A stretch of 64,000 bases of DNA. Origin: Nonomuraea fuscirosea. GTDB taxonomy: Bacteria > Actinomycetota > Actinomycetes > Streptosporangiales > Streptosporangiaceae. Location of the stretch: the NCBI RefSeq assembly GCF_003001935.1, contig NZ_PVNG01000011.1, forward strand, positions 1 through 64,000, written 5' to 3'. Below, one piece after another: positions 1 to 7,773 of the stretch (the stretch's first letter is position 1; every line of letters starts with the position of its first letter). Position numbers and translations under genes: made by a program. Below the pieces are notes generated by a model. It saw only the letters and a program-made list of their open reading frames with translations. It was not told where the DNA came from and did not search any database.

Positions 1-143
1 GACAGACACTACGGAGAGGCGATCCGATCATCTGTGGACGAATCCACACACCGCATGTGATCGCCGCCACACAGCCGACAGCCCCGGTCAGCCGGCCCTG
101 ACCGCGGACGGCGGCCGGGTGACACGGGCACAATCGGTTTGTG

Positions 144-674
144 ATGCCATCGGTTACGTTGCGCAGGATCGAACTCGCGGACTGGCGAGCTGTCCATTCC
201 TGGGCTTCTCTGGCCGAGGTCTGCCGGTTCCAGACCTGGGGTCCGGATACTGAGGAGCAGACTCGCACGTTCGTGACGACCGCGGTTGAGGCGTGGTCGC
301 AGGCACCCCAGCTGCGCTTTCCGTATGCGGCGCGGATCGGCGGTGACGTGGTCGGCATGGGTGAGCTGCACATAAGGAGTCGAGAACAACGTCAAGGCGA
401 GATCACCTACGTTGTCCACCCGCATAGGTGGGGCCAAGGGGTGGGAACAGCGATCGGTAATGAGCTTCTCAGCCGAGGATTCGAGGAGAACGGCCTGCAC
501 CGGATCTATGCCACCTGTGACCCGCGAAATGCCGGATCGGCTCGGGTGCTCAGGAAGCTCGGCATGACCTGGGAGGGACGGCATCGCCACACCGCGCTGA
601 TTCGTGACGGCTGGCGAGACTCTGAGCTGTTCAGCATTCTCGAAGATGAATGGCGCGCGACCACGCGGCGGTAG
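144..674 (+). CDS. GNAT family N-acetyltransferase (RimJ/RimL-like)
   Basis: The 176-residue protein matches the RimJ/RimL type of GNAT acetyltransferase in length and layout. It opens with a beta strand of the VTLRRIELADW type. Near residue 95 it has the acetyl-CoA pyrophosphate loop as RWGQGVGTA, followed by a helix and the classic late block DPRNAGSARVLRKLGM, where Asn and Ser usually line the cofactor site. Such enzymes move acetyl from acetyl-CoA to an amine on a protein, antibiotic or small molecule; the substrate cannot be read here. A GTG at 141 sits directly before the ATG, so the start is uncertain by one codon. No clear ribosome binding site is seen and no partner gene is on the same strand. 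Confidence 0.88.
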   Translation: MPSVTLRRIELADWRAVHSWASLAEVCRFQTWGPDTEEQTRTFVTTAVEAWSQAPQLRFPYAARIGGDVVGMGELHIRSREQRQGEITYVVHPHRWGQGVGTAIGNELLSRGFEENGLHRIYATCDPRNAGSARVLRKLGMTWEGRHRHTALIRDGWRDSELFSILEDEWRATTRR

Positions 675-750
675 TCGATGCTCGTTCAGGTGCCTCCGGT
701 CATCATGATGAGGTGCGCGGCCCAGGGGCCATACGCGTACGACGGAGTGT

Positions 751-1947
751 TCACCGGCGTACGGCGCGGATCAGTACGGGCAGGGCGGCCAGCAACGCGA
801 TCCCTCGCAGCACCCCCGCCACGGGGTACGGCGCGCGCAGCCCGAACGTGTCCGCCACCAGCCCGCCGGCCAGCGCTCCGAGCGGGATGAGGCCCCAGCC
901 GAGCATCCGGTAGACGCTGTTCACCCGGCCGAGCAGTTCGGACGGCACGCTGCGCTGGCGCAGGCTGACCGTCACAATGCTCCACAGGGTCGTGACGAAG
1001 CCGTTGGCGGCCAGCAGGGCGCCGAGCACGATCGCGTTCGGGCTCAGTCCGATGCCGACGAAGACGATGACGTTCGTGACGAGCGCGGCGAGGAGGGTGG
1101 GGAGCTCTCCCGTCCTTGCGACTAGGCGCGCGCTGACCAGCCCGCCGAGCAGGCTGCCGATCGCGGCGCCGGCGAGCAGCAGCCCGTAGCCGCGGGTGTC
1201 GAGGCGCAGCGTCTGGGTCGCCAGGAGGACCAGGGAGACGTTGCCGAGGTGGAAGCAGAAGGTGTTGACGCCGAGCAGGACGGCGAGGGTGCGCAGAAGT
1301 TCGTGCCGGATCGGCCGGCGCAGGCCGTCCGCGATGGCCGTTCGCATCGGCGGCGGCTTGGTTCGCTCGCGCCCGTGTCTGGGCAACGTCGCCAGCAGCG
1401 CGGCTGACAGGGCGAACGAGGCGGCGTCCACCCCGAAGGGCAACGCCGCGGCGACCGCGAACAGCAGGCTGCCGAGCGGTGGCCCCGCGAACTGCGCGCC
1501 CGCCGTGGTGATGGTCTGCTGGTAGCCGTTCGCCTGGTGCAGCAGCGGCTCGGGGACGACGTCCGGCAGCACCGCCTGCGCCGCGTTGCCGAAGACGACC
1601 GCGCACGCGCCCAGCCCGAACGCGGTGAGCGCGAGCACCGGGATGCCGATCCGGCCGAACGCGGCGAGGATCGCGATGCCGGCGACGATCAACGCTTGGA
1701 TCGCCTGCGCGCGCCACATGAGAGCGACGCGGTCGTGCCGGTCGACGAGTGCGCCGGCGGGCAGCGACAGCAGCAGCCAGGGCAGGTACGTGGCCGCGGA
1801 CACGATCGACACGAGCCGAGGGTCGCGGGTGACCGTGACGGCCAGCAGGGGGACGGCCGCGGCGAACGCCCCGTCGCCGACGCCGTTGACGCCGGTCGCC
1901 CACCACAACCGCCAGTAGCTCCTGGACAAACGCTGCTCAGCTGACAT
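751..1947 (-). CDS. MFS transporter (multidrug exporter-like)
   Basis: The 398-residue protein is hydrophobic throughout, with about 12 predicted membrane helices. The loop between helices 2 and 3 reads GALVDRHDRVALMW, the MFS signature G-x3-D-R-x-G/D-R region. The N-terminus (SYWRLWWATGVNGVGDGAF) resembles actinobacterial major facilitator exporters of the enterobactin-exporter or macrolide-efflux class. It would export small molecules using the proton gradient. It is divergent from an ArsR-type regulator, with 67 bp between the start codons, the usual layout for an efflux gene and its repressor. The substrate is unknown. Confidence 0.88.
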   Translation of the reverse strand: MSAEQRLSRSYWRLWWATGVNGVGDGAFAAAVPLLAVTVTRDPRLVSIVSAATYLPWLLLSLPAGALVDRHDRVALMWRAQAIQALIVAGIAILAAFGRIGIPVLALTAFGLGACAVVFGNAAQAVLPDVVPEPLLHQANGYQQTITTAGAQFAGPPLGSLLFAVAAALPFGVDAASFALSAALLATLPRHGRERTKPPPMRTAIADGLRRPIRHELLRTLAVLLGVNTFCFHLGNVSLVLLATQTLRLDTRGYGLLLAGAAIGSLLGGLVSARLVARTGELPTLLAALVTNVIVFVGIGLSPNAIVLGALLAANGFVTTLWSIVTVSLRQRSVPSELLGRVNSVYRMLGWGLIPLGALAGGLVADTFGLRAPYPVAGVLRGIALLAALPVLIRAVRR

Positions 1948-2014
1948 GGGGCGATCTTCAGGTGGTAACCGGTCGTCACGACAGCATTTAGGCCAGTGCT
2001 ACATAATCGGACCC

Positions 2015-3004
2015 GTGGCGCTGACGATCGATCTCGGGGTGACCGAGTTGGCGGCGACCCGGTTCGCGATCTCGCCGCTGTCGGAGACCGTGTCCGGCCT
2101 GCAGCAGCTCGGCGGCCTCGATCGGAATCCGGTCAACCTGCGGTGGCTGCGGTGGGCGGCCGACGAGCTCGCCAGGCGGCCACTGGATCTCTCGCGTACG
2201 TGGCCGCTGATCGTCAACGACAGGCTGAGCTGGCCGGAGTTCCTCGTCCCTGCCCCGTCCGGCTCGGGCGCCTCGATCGACGACGACCTCGCCGCGTTGT
2301 GCAGGACGCCCGCCTCTCACGTGCGGGTCAGCCTCCGGCGTGTCTTCGGTGACGACAGGCCGGCCGCGGCCGCCGTACTCGCTGAACGGCCTGCGGCAGG
2401 ACTACGGGCGATCGCCGCGGAACTGCGCGCGGCCCACGATCGGCTGATCGCGCCGCACTGGCCGCGGATCCGGGCCGTACTCGACGCGGACGTCATCCAT
2501 CGGGCCAGGCAGCTGGCCGCGGGCGGGGCCGAGCGGCTGTTTACCGACCTTCATCCGGATCTGCGCTGGCGTGATGGCCGGCTGAAGCTGGGGGAGACGC
2601 GCTGGCGGGTCGAGCGGGTCGTGGAGCGCGGTCCGGGTGGGCTGGTGCTCATGCCGGTCGCTCTCGGATCACCGTACGTGCTGATCAAGAAGCGGACGTC
2701 CACGCAGACCACCGTGCGTTACCCGGCACGAGGCGTCGGGACGCTGTGGACCGCCGGCACGCGGGCACCCGCCGGCAGCACGGTCCGGCTGCTCGGCCGG
2801 GCGCGTGCCGAACTGCTGGAGGCCCTGCGGTCTCCCGCGACGACGACGGACTTGGCCCGGGCGCTCGGGATCACGCCCAGCGCGGTCTCGCAGCACCTGC
2901 GGGTGCTGAGAGAAAGCGGGCTGGTCGCGCGTGAACGGTCGGGGCGCAGCGTGTTGTACATGACGACTCCTCTCGGGGCGTCTCTGACCGGAACGGCTAC
3001 CTGA
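2015..3004 (+). CDS. ArsR-type winged-helix regulator (DUF5937-like)
   Basis: This 329-residue protein starts at GTG 2015, chosen because family-like sequence begins there (VALTIDLGVTELAATRFAISPL); the open frame runs back to 1946 but would overlap the MFS start. The C-terminal 65 residues form a clear ArsR winged helix (ARAELLEALRSPATTTDLA, then a recognition helix in TPSAVSQHLRVLRESGLV, then a wing). The large N-terminal part resembles the domain called DUF5937 in actinobacterial ArsR proteins and probably binds a ligand or mediates dimerisation. No metal-binding ELCVCDL motif is present, so metal sensing is unlikely. It probably controls the divergent MFS gene. Confidence 0.85.
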   Translation: MALTIDLGVTELAATRFAISPLSETVSGLQQLGGLDRNPVNLRWLRWAADELARRPLDLSRTWPLIVNDRLSWPEFLVPAPSGSGASIDDDLAALCRTPASHVRVSLRRVFGDDRPAAAAVLAERPAAGLRAIAAELRAAHDRLIAPHWPRIRAVLDADVIHRARQLAAGGAERLFTDLHPDLRWRDGRLKLGETRWRVERVVERGPGGLVLMPVALGSPYVLIKKRTSTQTTVRYPARGVGTLWTAGTRAPAGSTVRLLGRARAELLEALRSPATTTDLARALGITPSAVSQHLRVLRESGLVARERSGRSVLYMTTPLGASLTGTAT

Positions 3005-3137
3005 GTTCCGCTGCGACGGCGCACGTGAGACCGGCGAAGGAGATTGTGGTGGCCGATCCCCTCGCCCCTTTTCGTTGGTTGGCAGCCTCGCCAGGACAGC
3101 GAGCCGGACCGGCTCACCGAGCTCATGCGCGAAACCG

Positions 3138-3174
3138 CCGGCCGCGTTCGCCCTGGCAGGGCGAACGCGGCCGG
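3138..3174. terminator. Strong bidirectional hairpin terminator
   Basis: CCGGCCGCGTTCGCCCT at 3138-3154 pairs perfectly with AGGGCGAACGCGGCCGG at 3158-3174 across a GGC loop, giving a 17-bp stem. It lies between the convergent ends of the ArsR-type regulator (3004, plus) and the small secreted protein (3203, minus), so it can stop both transcripts. No long U-tract follows, as is common in high-GC actinomycetes. Confidence 0.85.
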
Positions 3175-3202
3175 CTTCGGGCGGGTCGCTCTGGTCGAGC
3201 GT

Positions 3203-3577
3203 TCAGCAGGTCTTGGTCTTCTGGTACGGCTCGCGGTCGTGGGTCGTCGTGATGGACTCGGAGGCCGTGCGGCCCTTGGAGATGTAGCGGCAGTTCGAGT
3301 CAGAGGCCCACGACCAGGCCACCTTGACCTTCACGGCGTTCTTGCAGTTGTTGGTGAGCTTGACGGTGGTCTTCACCAGCACCTCGCCGAGACTGTTCCG
3401 CTTGCCCGTGTACGAGCGGGTCACCTTGCGGTCGACGCAGGAGGGGGCGTTGCCGAGGATCTGGACCGCGCCGACGGCCTGGGTGGCGGTGGCGGCCTGG
3501 GTGGTGCCGGCGTGGGCCGGGGCCGCGAACGCGGTGATTACGGCGGCGCACGCGAAGGCAGTGCTCAGAAAGCGCAT
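3203..3577 (-). CDS. Small secreted protein
   Basis: The ATG at 3577 is preferred because GGAGA lies six bases upstream and the protein then opens with a standard Sec signal peptide (MRFLSTAFACAAVITAFAAPAHA, cleavage after AHA near residue 23). The mature protein is about 100 residues and contains four cysteines (SCVDRK, NNCKN, NCRY, KTC end), consistent with two disulphides in an extracellular beta-rich fold. It is rich in Lys and Thr, with alternating Val/Lys strands. It resembles small secreted actinomycete proteins of unknown role; no enzyme motif is visible. An upstream extension of up to 39 codons is open but is Arg/His rich and unlikely to be translated. Confidence 0.75.
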   Translation of the reverse strand: MRFLSTAFACAAVITAFAAPAHAGTTQAATATQAVGAVQILGNAPSCVDRKVTRSYTGKRNSLGEVLVKTTVKLTNNCKNAVKVKVAWSWASDSNCRYISKGRTASESITTTHDREPYQKTKTC

Positions 3578-3956
3578 CGACATTCTCCGGTTTCTTTGGT
3601 GCCAGAAATGAGTGGTGCTGTGCTTCGGGTGATCGTGGGTCCGGTTCAGTCGCTCGAACCGGCATCGGGTCCACTGGTTCCGAGCCAGGTCCACATGTTT
3701 AGTGGGCAGCGGTATATGGCGGGTATGTTGTGCGCCGCTGCGCCCGTGGCGGGCTGTCGGTCACGGATCGCGGAGGCGTACCCGATGATCGGTCGTCGCG
3801 CGCCATACGCACGCACCTGCGGGCCTTGCGCGCTCTGCAGGTGGCCGACGAACTGGAGGCGGTCGGACGCGGCCGGATGGCTCAGCTGCCTGCGCGCCCA
3901 CCAGGGGAGGTGGCTGATCTCTGCCGATCTGGCGGGGCCATGCTTATTTGCCGCCT
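3578..3956. other. Region without a recognisable gene
   Basis: About 380 bp between the divergent start of the secreted protein and the 3' end of the next minus-strand gene. It must carry the secreted-protein promoter near 3600-3720. The rest (3730-3950) shows only open frames with Cys/Arg-rich translations and no family match. One frame (RTHLRALRALQVADELEAVG) looks weakly helical and could be a remnant of a lost gene, but this is not strong enough to call. Confidence 0.4.
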
Positions 3957-4337
3957 TTATCGCTGCAGATGCGGGTCGTGTTCATGCCGCACCGGCTCGG
4001 GCTGGGCGCGGCACCAGTCCACGACGCGGTATGTGATGCGGTCGAAGGGTGCGTCATGGGTGAGGGGGCGTTCTAAGTCGGCCAGGCGATCCAGGTCCAT
4101 GGCCAATTCCGCCAAGGTCTCCGCGGTGAAGAGCCCCGATCTGGTGAGCGTCTCGCGCAGGTAGGCCAGGAGTCGTTCATGGTGCTCGTCCCAGTTGCTG
4201 TTGCCGTTGCGCTGCGCCTCGTCCCGGAGCTTCTCGACCGCACGCAACAACTCGCCCTGGACGGTGTCCGCCTGGCCGCGGCGTGGCACATGGGTCTGCC
4301 AGATTCTGCGAGCATCGGCGGCATATGACGCATCCAT
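3957..4337 (-). CDS. Conserved hypothetical protein, mostly helical
   Basis: This 126-residue soluble protein is rich in charged helices (LLRAVEKLRDEAQRNG, HHERLLAYLRETLTRSGLF, ETLAELAMDLDRLADLERP) and has no signal peptide or membrane segment. The tail HEHDPHLQR is His-rich. Codon use and amino-acid balance are those of a real gene. No function is assigned. It is divergent from the next small gene, whose start is 36-60 bp away, so the two probably share a promoter region. The ATG at 4337 is the only good start; no strong ribosome binding site is seen. Confidence 0.7.
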   Translation of the reverse strand: MDASYAADARRIWQTHVPRRGQADTVQGELLRAVEKLRDEAQRNGNSNWDEHHERLLAYLRETLTRSGLFTAETLAELAMDLDRLADLERPLTHDAPFDRITYRVVDWCRAQPEPVRHEHDPHLQR

Positions 4338-4396
4338 GCCGGCACCGTACAGTCAGGTCGTCGGCGCGGCCTATGCAAGCACGAGATCGTGAATCC

Positions 4397-4699
4397 GTGA
4401 CGGCTCCGCCAACTCGCGCAGACATCGAAGCGCACTTTGAGGGCCTTATCAGCGGCGCCATGACCCGGGATGAAGTCGACCGGTGGGCGGCGCGATGGGT
4501 AGCTGTCGAAGTCGCCGACGTAGACGATGACCTTGTGTGGTGGGCGCTGGAGCGCTTATGGGGGATCGACCTGCGTATCGGGCCGGAAGGCGAGTATTTG
4601 CATGACGAGGATCAGATGGCCGGCTGGCTCAGCGAATTCCGTAGGCGGGCACGTACTTCACGCACTTGGTCTGGCCGGAGCTGGCCGATCAGCCGGTGA
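4397..4699 (+). CDS. Small acidic hypothetical protein
   Basis: About 100 residues from GTG 4397 (an ATG at 4373 is an alternative). The core is acidic and helical, with Trp-rich segments (DEVDRWAARWVAVEV, DDDLVWWALERLWGIDL, HDEDQMAGWLSEFRRRA), recalling small actinobacterial proteins found next to toxin or immunity genes. The last about 20 residues (RTSRTWSGRSWPISR) are basic and low-complexity and lie antisense to the next small gene, so the true C-terminus may have been replaced through a frameshift or deletion. Function unknown. Confidence 0.6.
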   Translation: MTAPPTRADIEAHFEGLISGAMTRDEVDRWAARWVAVEVADVDDDLVWWALERLWGIDLRIGPEGEYLHDEDQMAGWLSEFRRRARTSRTWSGRSWPISR

Positions 4700-4731
4700 A
4701 GATCGTCGTACTCTTCCTGCGGTGCCGTCAT
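4612..4731 (-). CDS. Short helical ORF, possible antitoxin-like fragment
   Basis: From ATG 4731 this frame gives 39 residues (MTAPQEEYDDLHRLIGQLRP, then DQVREVRARLRNSLSQPAI). The pattern of a short acidic helix followed by a P-D-Q-hydrophobic helix resembles the small RHH/AbrB-neighbour antitoxins that precede PIN-domain toxins, but no toxin follows. It overlaps the preceding plus-strand gene by 88 bp on the other strand. It may be a relic. Confidence is modest because it is so short. Confidence 0.35.
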   Translation of the reverse strand: MTAPQEEYDDLHRLIGQLRPDQVREVRARLRNSLSQPAI

Positions 4732-4943
4732 ACTGTCGGATCTACGACGTGATCGGCGCAGGACGGCACTCGTCGATCGCGTCGGCGCAGGTAGAGGCAC
4801 GTCGACGCTCGCGCTCTGCCACCTCGGATCACCGGTCTCAAGCGTTCACGAGCAAGTCTGTGCGGCGCGGCTGGGATTGTCGGTGGGGGGGGGGTCATAC
4901 TCCAGCAAGCCAGGATGATCACCGACGCAGGCGAGGCACGGGC

Positions 4944-6197
4944 ATGGCGCAGTTGTTACGGAGGCTCGACGACGAGGTTTACGTCGAGTACAACAGGTTC
5001 GGGCTGGACGGCACCGACCTGCCGGCGTGGGGCTCGCCCACCGATGAGATGTACCACTTCACCGCGGCCGTACGGCTGGAGTCGTGGGACGCCGAGCCGG
5101 AGGCCGCGGACGGCTCGTGGACACCGGTCAGTTCGGCGACGTTCGTCGCGGAGAGTGGCGTGGTCGCGATCCTGTCGATGATGGACGGCAAGGGGCATGA
5201 CTTCCTGATCGGGCCGCCGCGTTTCGAGTACGGCGTGTCCATGTACCTGCGTGAGCCCAAGCCGGGCGACGGGCATGCCACGGGTGACTGCGAGGAGACG
5301 TGGCTGCTGAGGTTCTGGCCGATTCGGGATGTCTTCGATCCGATCGCGCATGCGGCGCCGTTCTCCTACATCGCGCGCGGCGTGCTGTACTACTCGATCG
5401 ACCTTGAGCCCGAGCAGTTCGTGCAGCCTCCGTCGCGGCGGGAGGTACCGGTGCCGGTGTCGGCGGTGGCGGACTGGGCGTCGCTGCGGGTGGACCCGGA
5501 CCTGGACACCTTCGACGGCTGGTTGCGCAGGGTGTACCGCAAGGCCGAGGGCGCGGGCGTCGGCGTTCACGAGTGGTTGCGCGCAGCCGGGTTGGATATC
5601 GCGGACGGTGTGGATCTCACCCCGGCCTCCTGCAGTCCGCCGCACGTGCGTCCGGGGCGGTTCAGTGATCCGCTGATCGACCGGTACTACGCGGAGCAGG
5701 CGCTGCGGTACGGCTCTTTGCCGAAGGAGGAATCAGGCGTGGATCGGCTGCGTGAGGCCGCCGACGCCGAGCGCATCGCCAAGGAACTGTGCCGCGGCGA
5801 CAGCCACACGTTCTCGGTGCCCGTCGACGGACGTGGCGCCCTGTACGTACCACCGGGTGTCAGTCGTCGCGTGTGGCGGTGGGAGGACGACATGCTCGGC
5901 GGTGAGCTCATGGACGGCGGGCTGACGGTGGACCGGCAGGTGCTGGCCAGGAACCCGTGGACCAGGCAGGTCCTGGCCTCCGGCATCGTGACGATCCTGC
6001 GCCGCGATCCCCAGAGGCGCGGTGACGGCGACACCGTCTGGTACATGGCGCGCGACGCCGAGCCGCACGAGGCGGCCAGGGTGTTGTGCGCGGAGGCCAC
6101 CTGGGAGGAGGACCCGGATCAGCGCCGGGCCCTCGACGAGGTGGCCAAGGAGAAGCTGATCGAGCTGCGGGCCACGTACAGGAGCCGGGAGAGGTGA
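4944..6197 (+). CDS. Hypothetical protein, 417 aa
   Basis: The start at ATG 4944 is chosen because upstream sequence in this frame is disordered and crosses the preceding genes. The 417-residue protein is soluble, acidic and rich in Trp and Tyr (DEMYHFTAAVRLESWDAE, EETWLLRFWPIRDVFDP), with strand-rich N-terminal and helical C-terminal halves. It has no signal peptide, membrane helix or recognised catalytic motif. I do not recognise the family. It reads like a lineage-specific actinomycete protein and is followed by two further small unknown genes on the same strand, at 146 and 94 bp gaps. Confidence 0.7.
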   Translation: MAQLLRRLDDEVYVEYNRFGLDGTDLPAWGSPTDEMYHFTAAVRLESWDAEPEAADGSWTPVSSATFVAESGVVAILSMMDGKGHDFLIGPPRFEYGVSMYLREPKPGDGHATGDCEETWLLRFWPIRDVFDPIAHAAPFSYIARGVLYYSIDLEPEQFVQPPSRREVPVPVSAVADWASLRVDPDLDTFDGWLRRVYRKAEGAGVGVHEWLRAAGLDIADGVDLTPASCSPPHVRPGRFSDPLIDRYYAEQALRYGSLPKEESGVDRLREAADAERIAKELCRGDSHTFSVPVDGRGALYVPPGVSRRVWRWEDDMLGGELMDGGLTVDRQVLARNPWTRQVLASGIVTILRRDPQRRGDGDTVWYMARDAEPHEAARVLCAEATWEEDPDQRRALDEVAKEKLIELRATYRSRER

Positions 6198-6343
6198 TCA
6201 CGATTTCCGTCGCTGGCCGGGATGATGGTGGCGGGGTCGGGGTTGAGGATCGACAGTTCGCGGCGGGGCCGGGCGCCTTTCTCGCGCAGGTACGCGTCTG
6301 TCGTGGGCATGGAAGTCAGGCGATCAAGGCCGGAGGGGTTCGG

Positions 6344-6835
6344 ATGGGGGTCTTCTACGACTATTACCGGGCGGCGAACAGACAGGCGGCCGTGGAGAAA
6401 CCGGATTACCCCCGCGTGGTCGGGATACCTGGCAGACCGGCCTTCGATACCGTAGAGAGCAAGTGGTTCAACCCGTGGGATTCGCTATCGGGACTGATCG
6501 CGGTGATCAGGAACGTGCCCTACAGCAGTGATCTCGTGCGGACGGTTGAGCTCTATCCTCCTCCGGAGAACGCGCCCAAGACCGATCAGGAATTGGCGGC
6601 CCTTCCAGAGGATTCGCCGTACTTGGTGGGCCCGGGGATGGAGGAACTGCCGGTGGACGTTCGTGACACGCTCGCGGACGTTTCCGACGGGAGACTCGGC
6701 GAGCTCGGCGAGCGATGGGCGGCGGAGAACGGCTCTGATCCCGACTCGTTAGCCGGTCTGATCGCGGAGCTGCGAGACTTGGCTCGCCGCGCTCGTGACG
6801 AAGATCAGTCGCTGTATTGCTGGAGTTTCGGTTAG
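6344..6835 (+). CDS. Conserved hypothetical protein, 163 aa
   Basis: ATG 6344 follows a good GGAGG ribosome binding site (6332-6336) seven bases upstream. The protein begins MGVFYDYYRAANRQAAVEKP and has an N-terminal aromatic strand then a helical C-terminus (SLAGLIAELRDLARRARDED). Proteins opening with this kind of FYDYYRA segment and ending in a helical region are seen as short stand-alone proteins in actinomycetes; their function is not known to me. No membrane segment or signal is present. Confidence 0.7.
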   Translation: MGVFYDYYRAANRQAAVEKPDYPRVVGIPGRPAFDTVESKWFNPWDSLSGLIAVIRNVPYSSDLVRTVELYPPPENAPKTDQELAALPEDSPYLVGPGMEELPVDVRDTLADVSDGRLGELGERWAAENGSDPDSLAGLIAELRDLARRARDEDQSLYCWSFG

Positions 6836-6929
6836 CGGGGTCAGTGCGAGCCGGTCAGGGGTCGTGGCGGGGGGTGACCTGGCTGATGATCTGTGGTTCT
6901 AACGTCTTGCGAGCTCGTCGGAGTGAACG

Positions 6930-7199
6930 ATGATCTTCAAGAAGAGCCGGGCTTGGCTGATGGTGCTCATGAGCGTCGCTTTGGTGCTCGTGGTCGGGGT
7001 TCGGGTGGTGGATCGCAGTGAACCGGAGTCGGCCCGTCGATCCGTTCCGGCGCCTGCCGTGAGTGTCAGCGCACCGAACGCGAAGATCATCGACAAGGAC
7101 CAGCGGATCGATCTCGACACCTTCGATCAGGAGGACAGCCCTCTGTGGCCGTTCGTCGAGGAGCTTCAGAGGGCCGCCACGACGCGGCCAGGTGGGTGA
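6930..7199 (+). CDS. Small membrane-anchored or secreted protein
   Basis: The 89-residue product has a basic start (MIFKKSRAW) and a hydrophobic segment at about residues 8-27 (WLMVLMSVALVLVVGVRVV), typical of a signal anchor. A Ser/Pro/Val-rich linker and an acidic tail (KIIDKDQRIDLDTFDQEDSP) would face outside. CGGAG lies eight bases before the ATG. There is no family match. It stands between unknown genes and the convergent MarR gene, whose end lies 23 bp away. Confidence 0.5.
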   Translation: MIFKKSRAWLMVLMSVALVLVVGVRVVDRSEPESARRSVPAPAVSVSAPNAKIIDKDQRIDLDTFDQEDSPLWPFVEELQRAATTRPGG

Positions 7200-7222
7200 T
7201 GCGCGTCGTTCATCCGCGCGGA

Positions 7223-7714
7223 TCAGTCCACGTCGACGTGGTCGAGGAAGTGCAGGAGGTGGGTCAGGACTCGGATGCAGGCGGTGACGTCGGCCTCGGT
7301 CAGGTCGCCGCCGGCCTGCCGGAGGACGGCGCGTTCGCGGTCGAGTACGGCGGTGATGGCGGCTCTGCCCTCCTCCGTGAGGCGGATGAGTGAGGAGCGT
7401 TTGTGGGCCGGGTTGGGCATGGACTCGACCAGGTCGCGTGCCGCCGCGTCGTTGATCATGCGCTGGACGAACTGGCGGCTCAGCGCCTGCGCCCTGCCCA
7501 GCTGAGGGACGGTCATGGGGCCGTGTTCGCGTAGCAGGACGAGGACGGCGCGCACGCCGACCGACAGGCCCTCGATGGGCGCGTCCTGCTCCACCTTGCG
7601 GTGGGCGCGCCGGTAGAGCGGGCCCACCAGGTCGAACACCTCGGCGAGGCGGTCGGGGAGTTCGGGGAGTTCGGACGGCGATGGGGGTGGCTGGGGCCGG
7701 TCTGGTTCGCGCAC
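7223..7714 (-). CDS. MarR family transcriptional regulator
   Basis: The 163-residue protein has the MarR order: an N-terminal dimerisation helix, a winged helix with GPMTVPQLGRAQALSRQFVQ as the helix-turn-helix and NPAHKRSSLIRLTEEG as the wing (canonical DxRxxxLxLT variant), and a C-terminal dimer helix rich in His/Leu. It starts at GTG 7714. The divergent neighbour is an alpha/beta hydrolase, and the 57-bp spacer holds two matching palindromes, strongly suggesting it represses itself and the hydrolase until a ligand, perhaps the hydrolase substrate, releases it. Confidence 0.92.
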   Translation of the reverse strand: MREPDRPQPPPSPSELPELPDRLAEVFDLVGPLYRRAHRKVEQDAPIEGLSVGVRAVLVLLREHGPMTVPQLGRAQALSRQFVQRMINDAAARDLVESMPNPAHKRSSLIRLTEEGRAAITAVLDRERAVLRQAGGDLTEADVTACIRVLTHLLHFLDHVDVD

Positions 7715-7723
7715 CGTTTCATG

Positions 7724-7742
7724 ATGACACCTGAGTTGTCAT
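7724..7742. promoter_or_regulatory. MarR operator 1 (palindrome)
   Basis: ATGACACCTGAGTTGTCAT: perfect 6-bp arms ATGACA/TGTCAT around a 7-bp centre. It starts 10 bp upstream of the MarR start codon. A second copy with the same arms and a near-identical centre lies 31 bp downstream, about three helical turns away, so both could be bound on one face of the DNA. Confidence 0.85.
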
Positions 7743-7754
7743 ATTCGGGCCAAG

Positions 7755-7773
7755 ATGACACCTTGGTTGTCAT
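7755..7773. promoter_or_regulatory. MarR operator 2, overlapping the hydrolase start codon
   Basis: ATGACACCTTGGTTGTCAT has the same arms and spacer length as operator 1. Its last two bases are the first two of the ATG (7772-7774) of the hydrolase, leaving no room for a ribosome binding site. The hydrolase mRNA may therefore be leaderless, with the repressor site sitting at the transcription start. Confidence 0.85.

Noticed and set aside
9..590. 193-codon minus-strand open frame at the left edge
   Set aside because: It overlaps the GNAT gene and lacks any motif; the GNAT frame has the cofactor motifs.
4885..4894. G10 run as a phase-variable tract
   Set aside because: It lies outside any supported gene, between an unclear region and the 417-residue gene, so a phase-variation role is unsupported.
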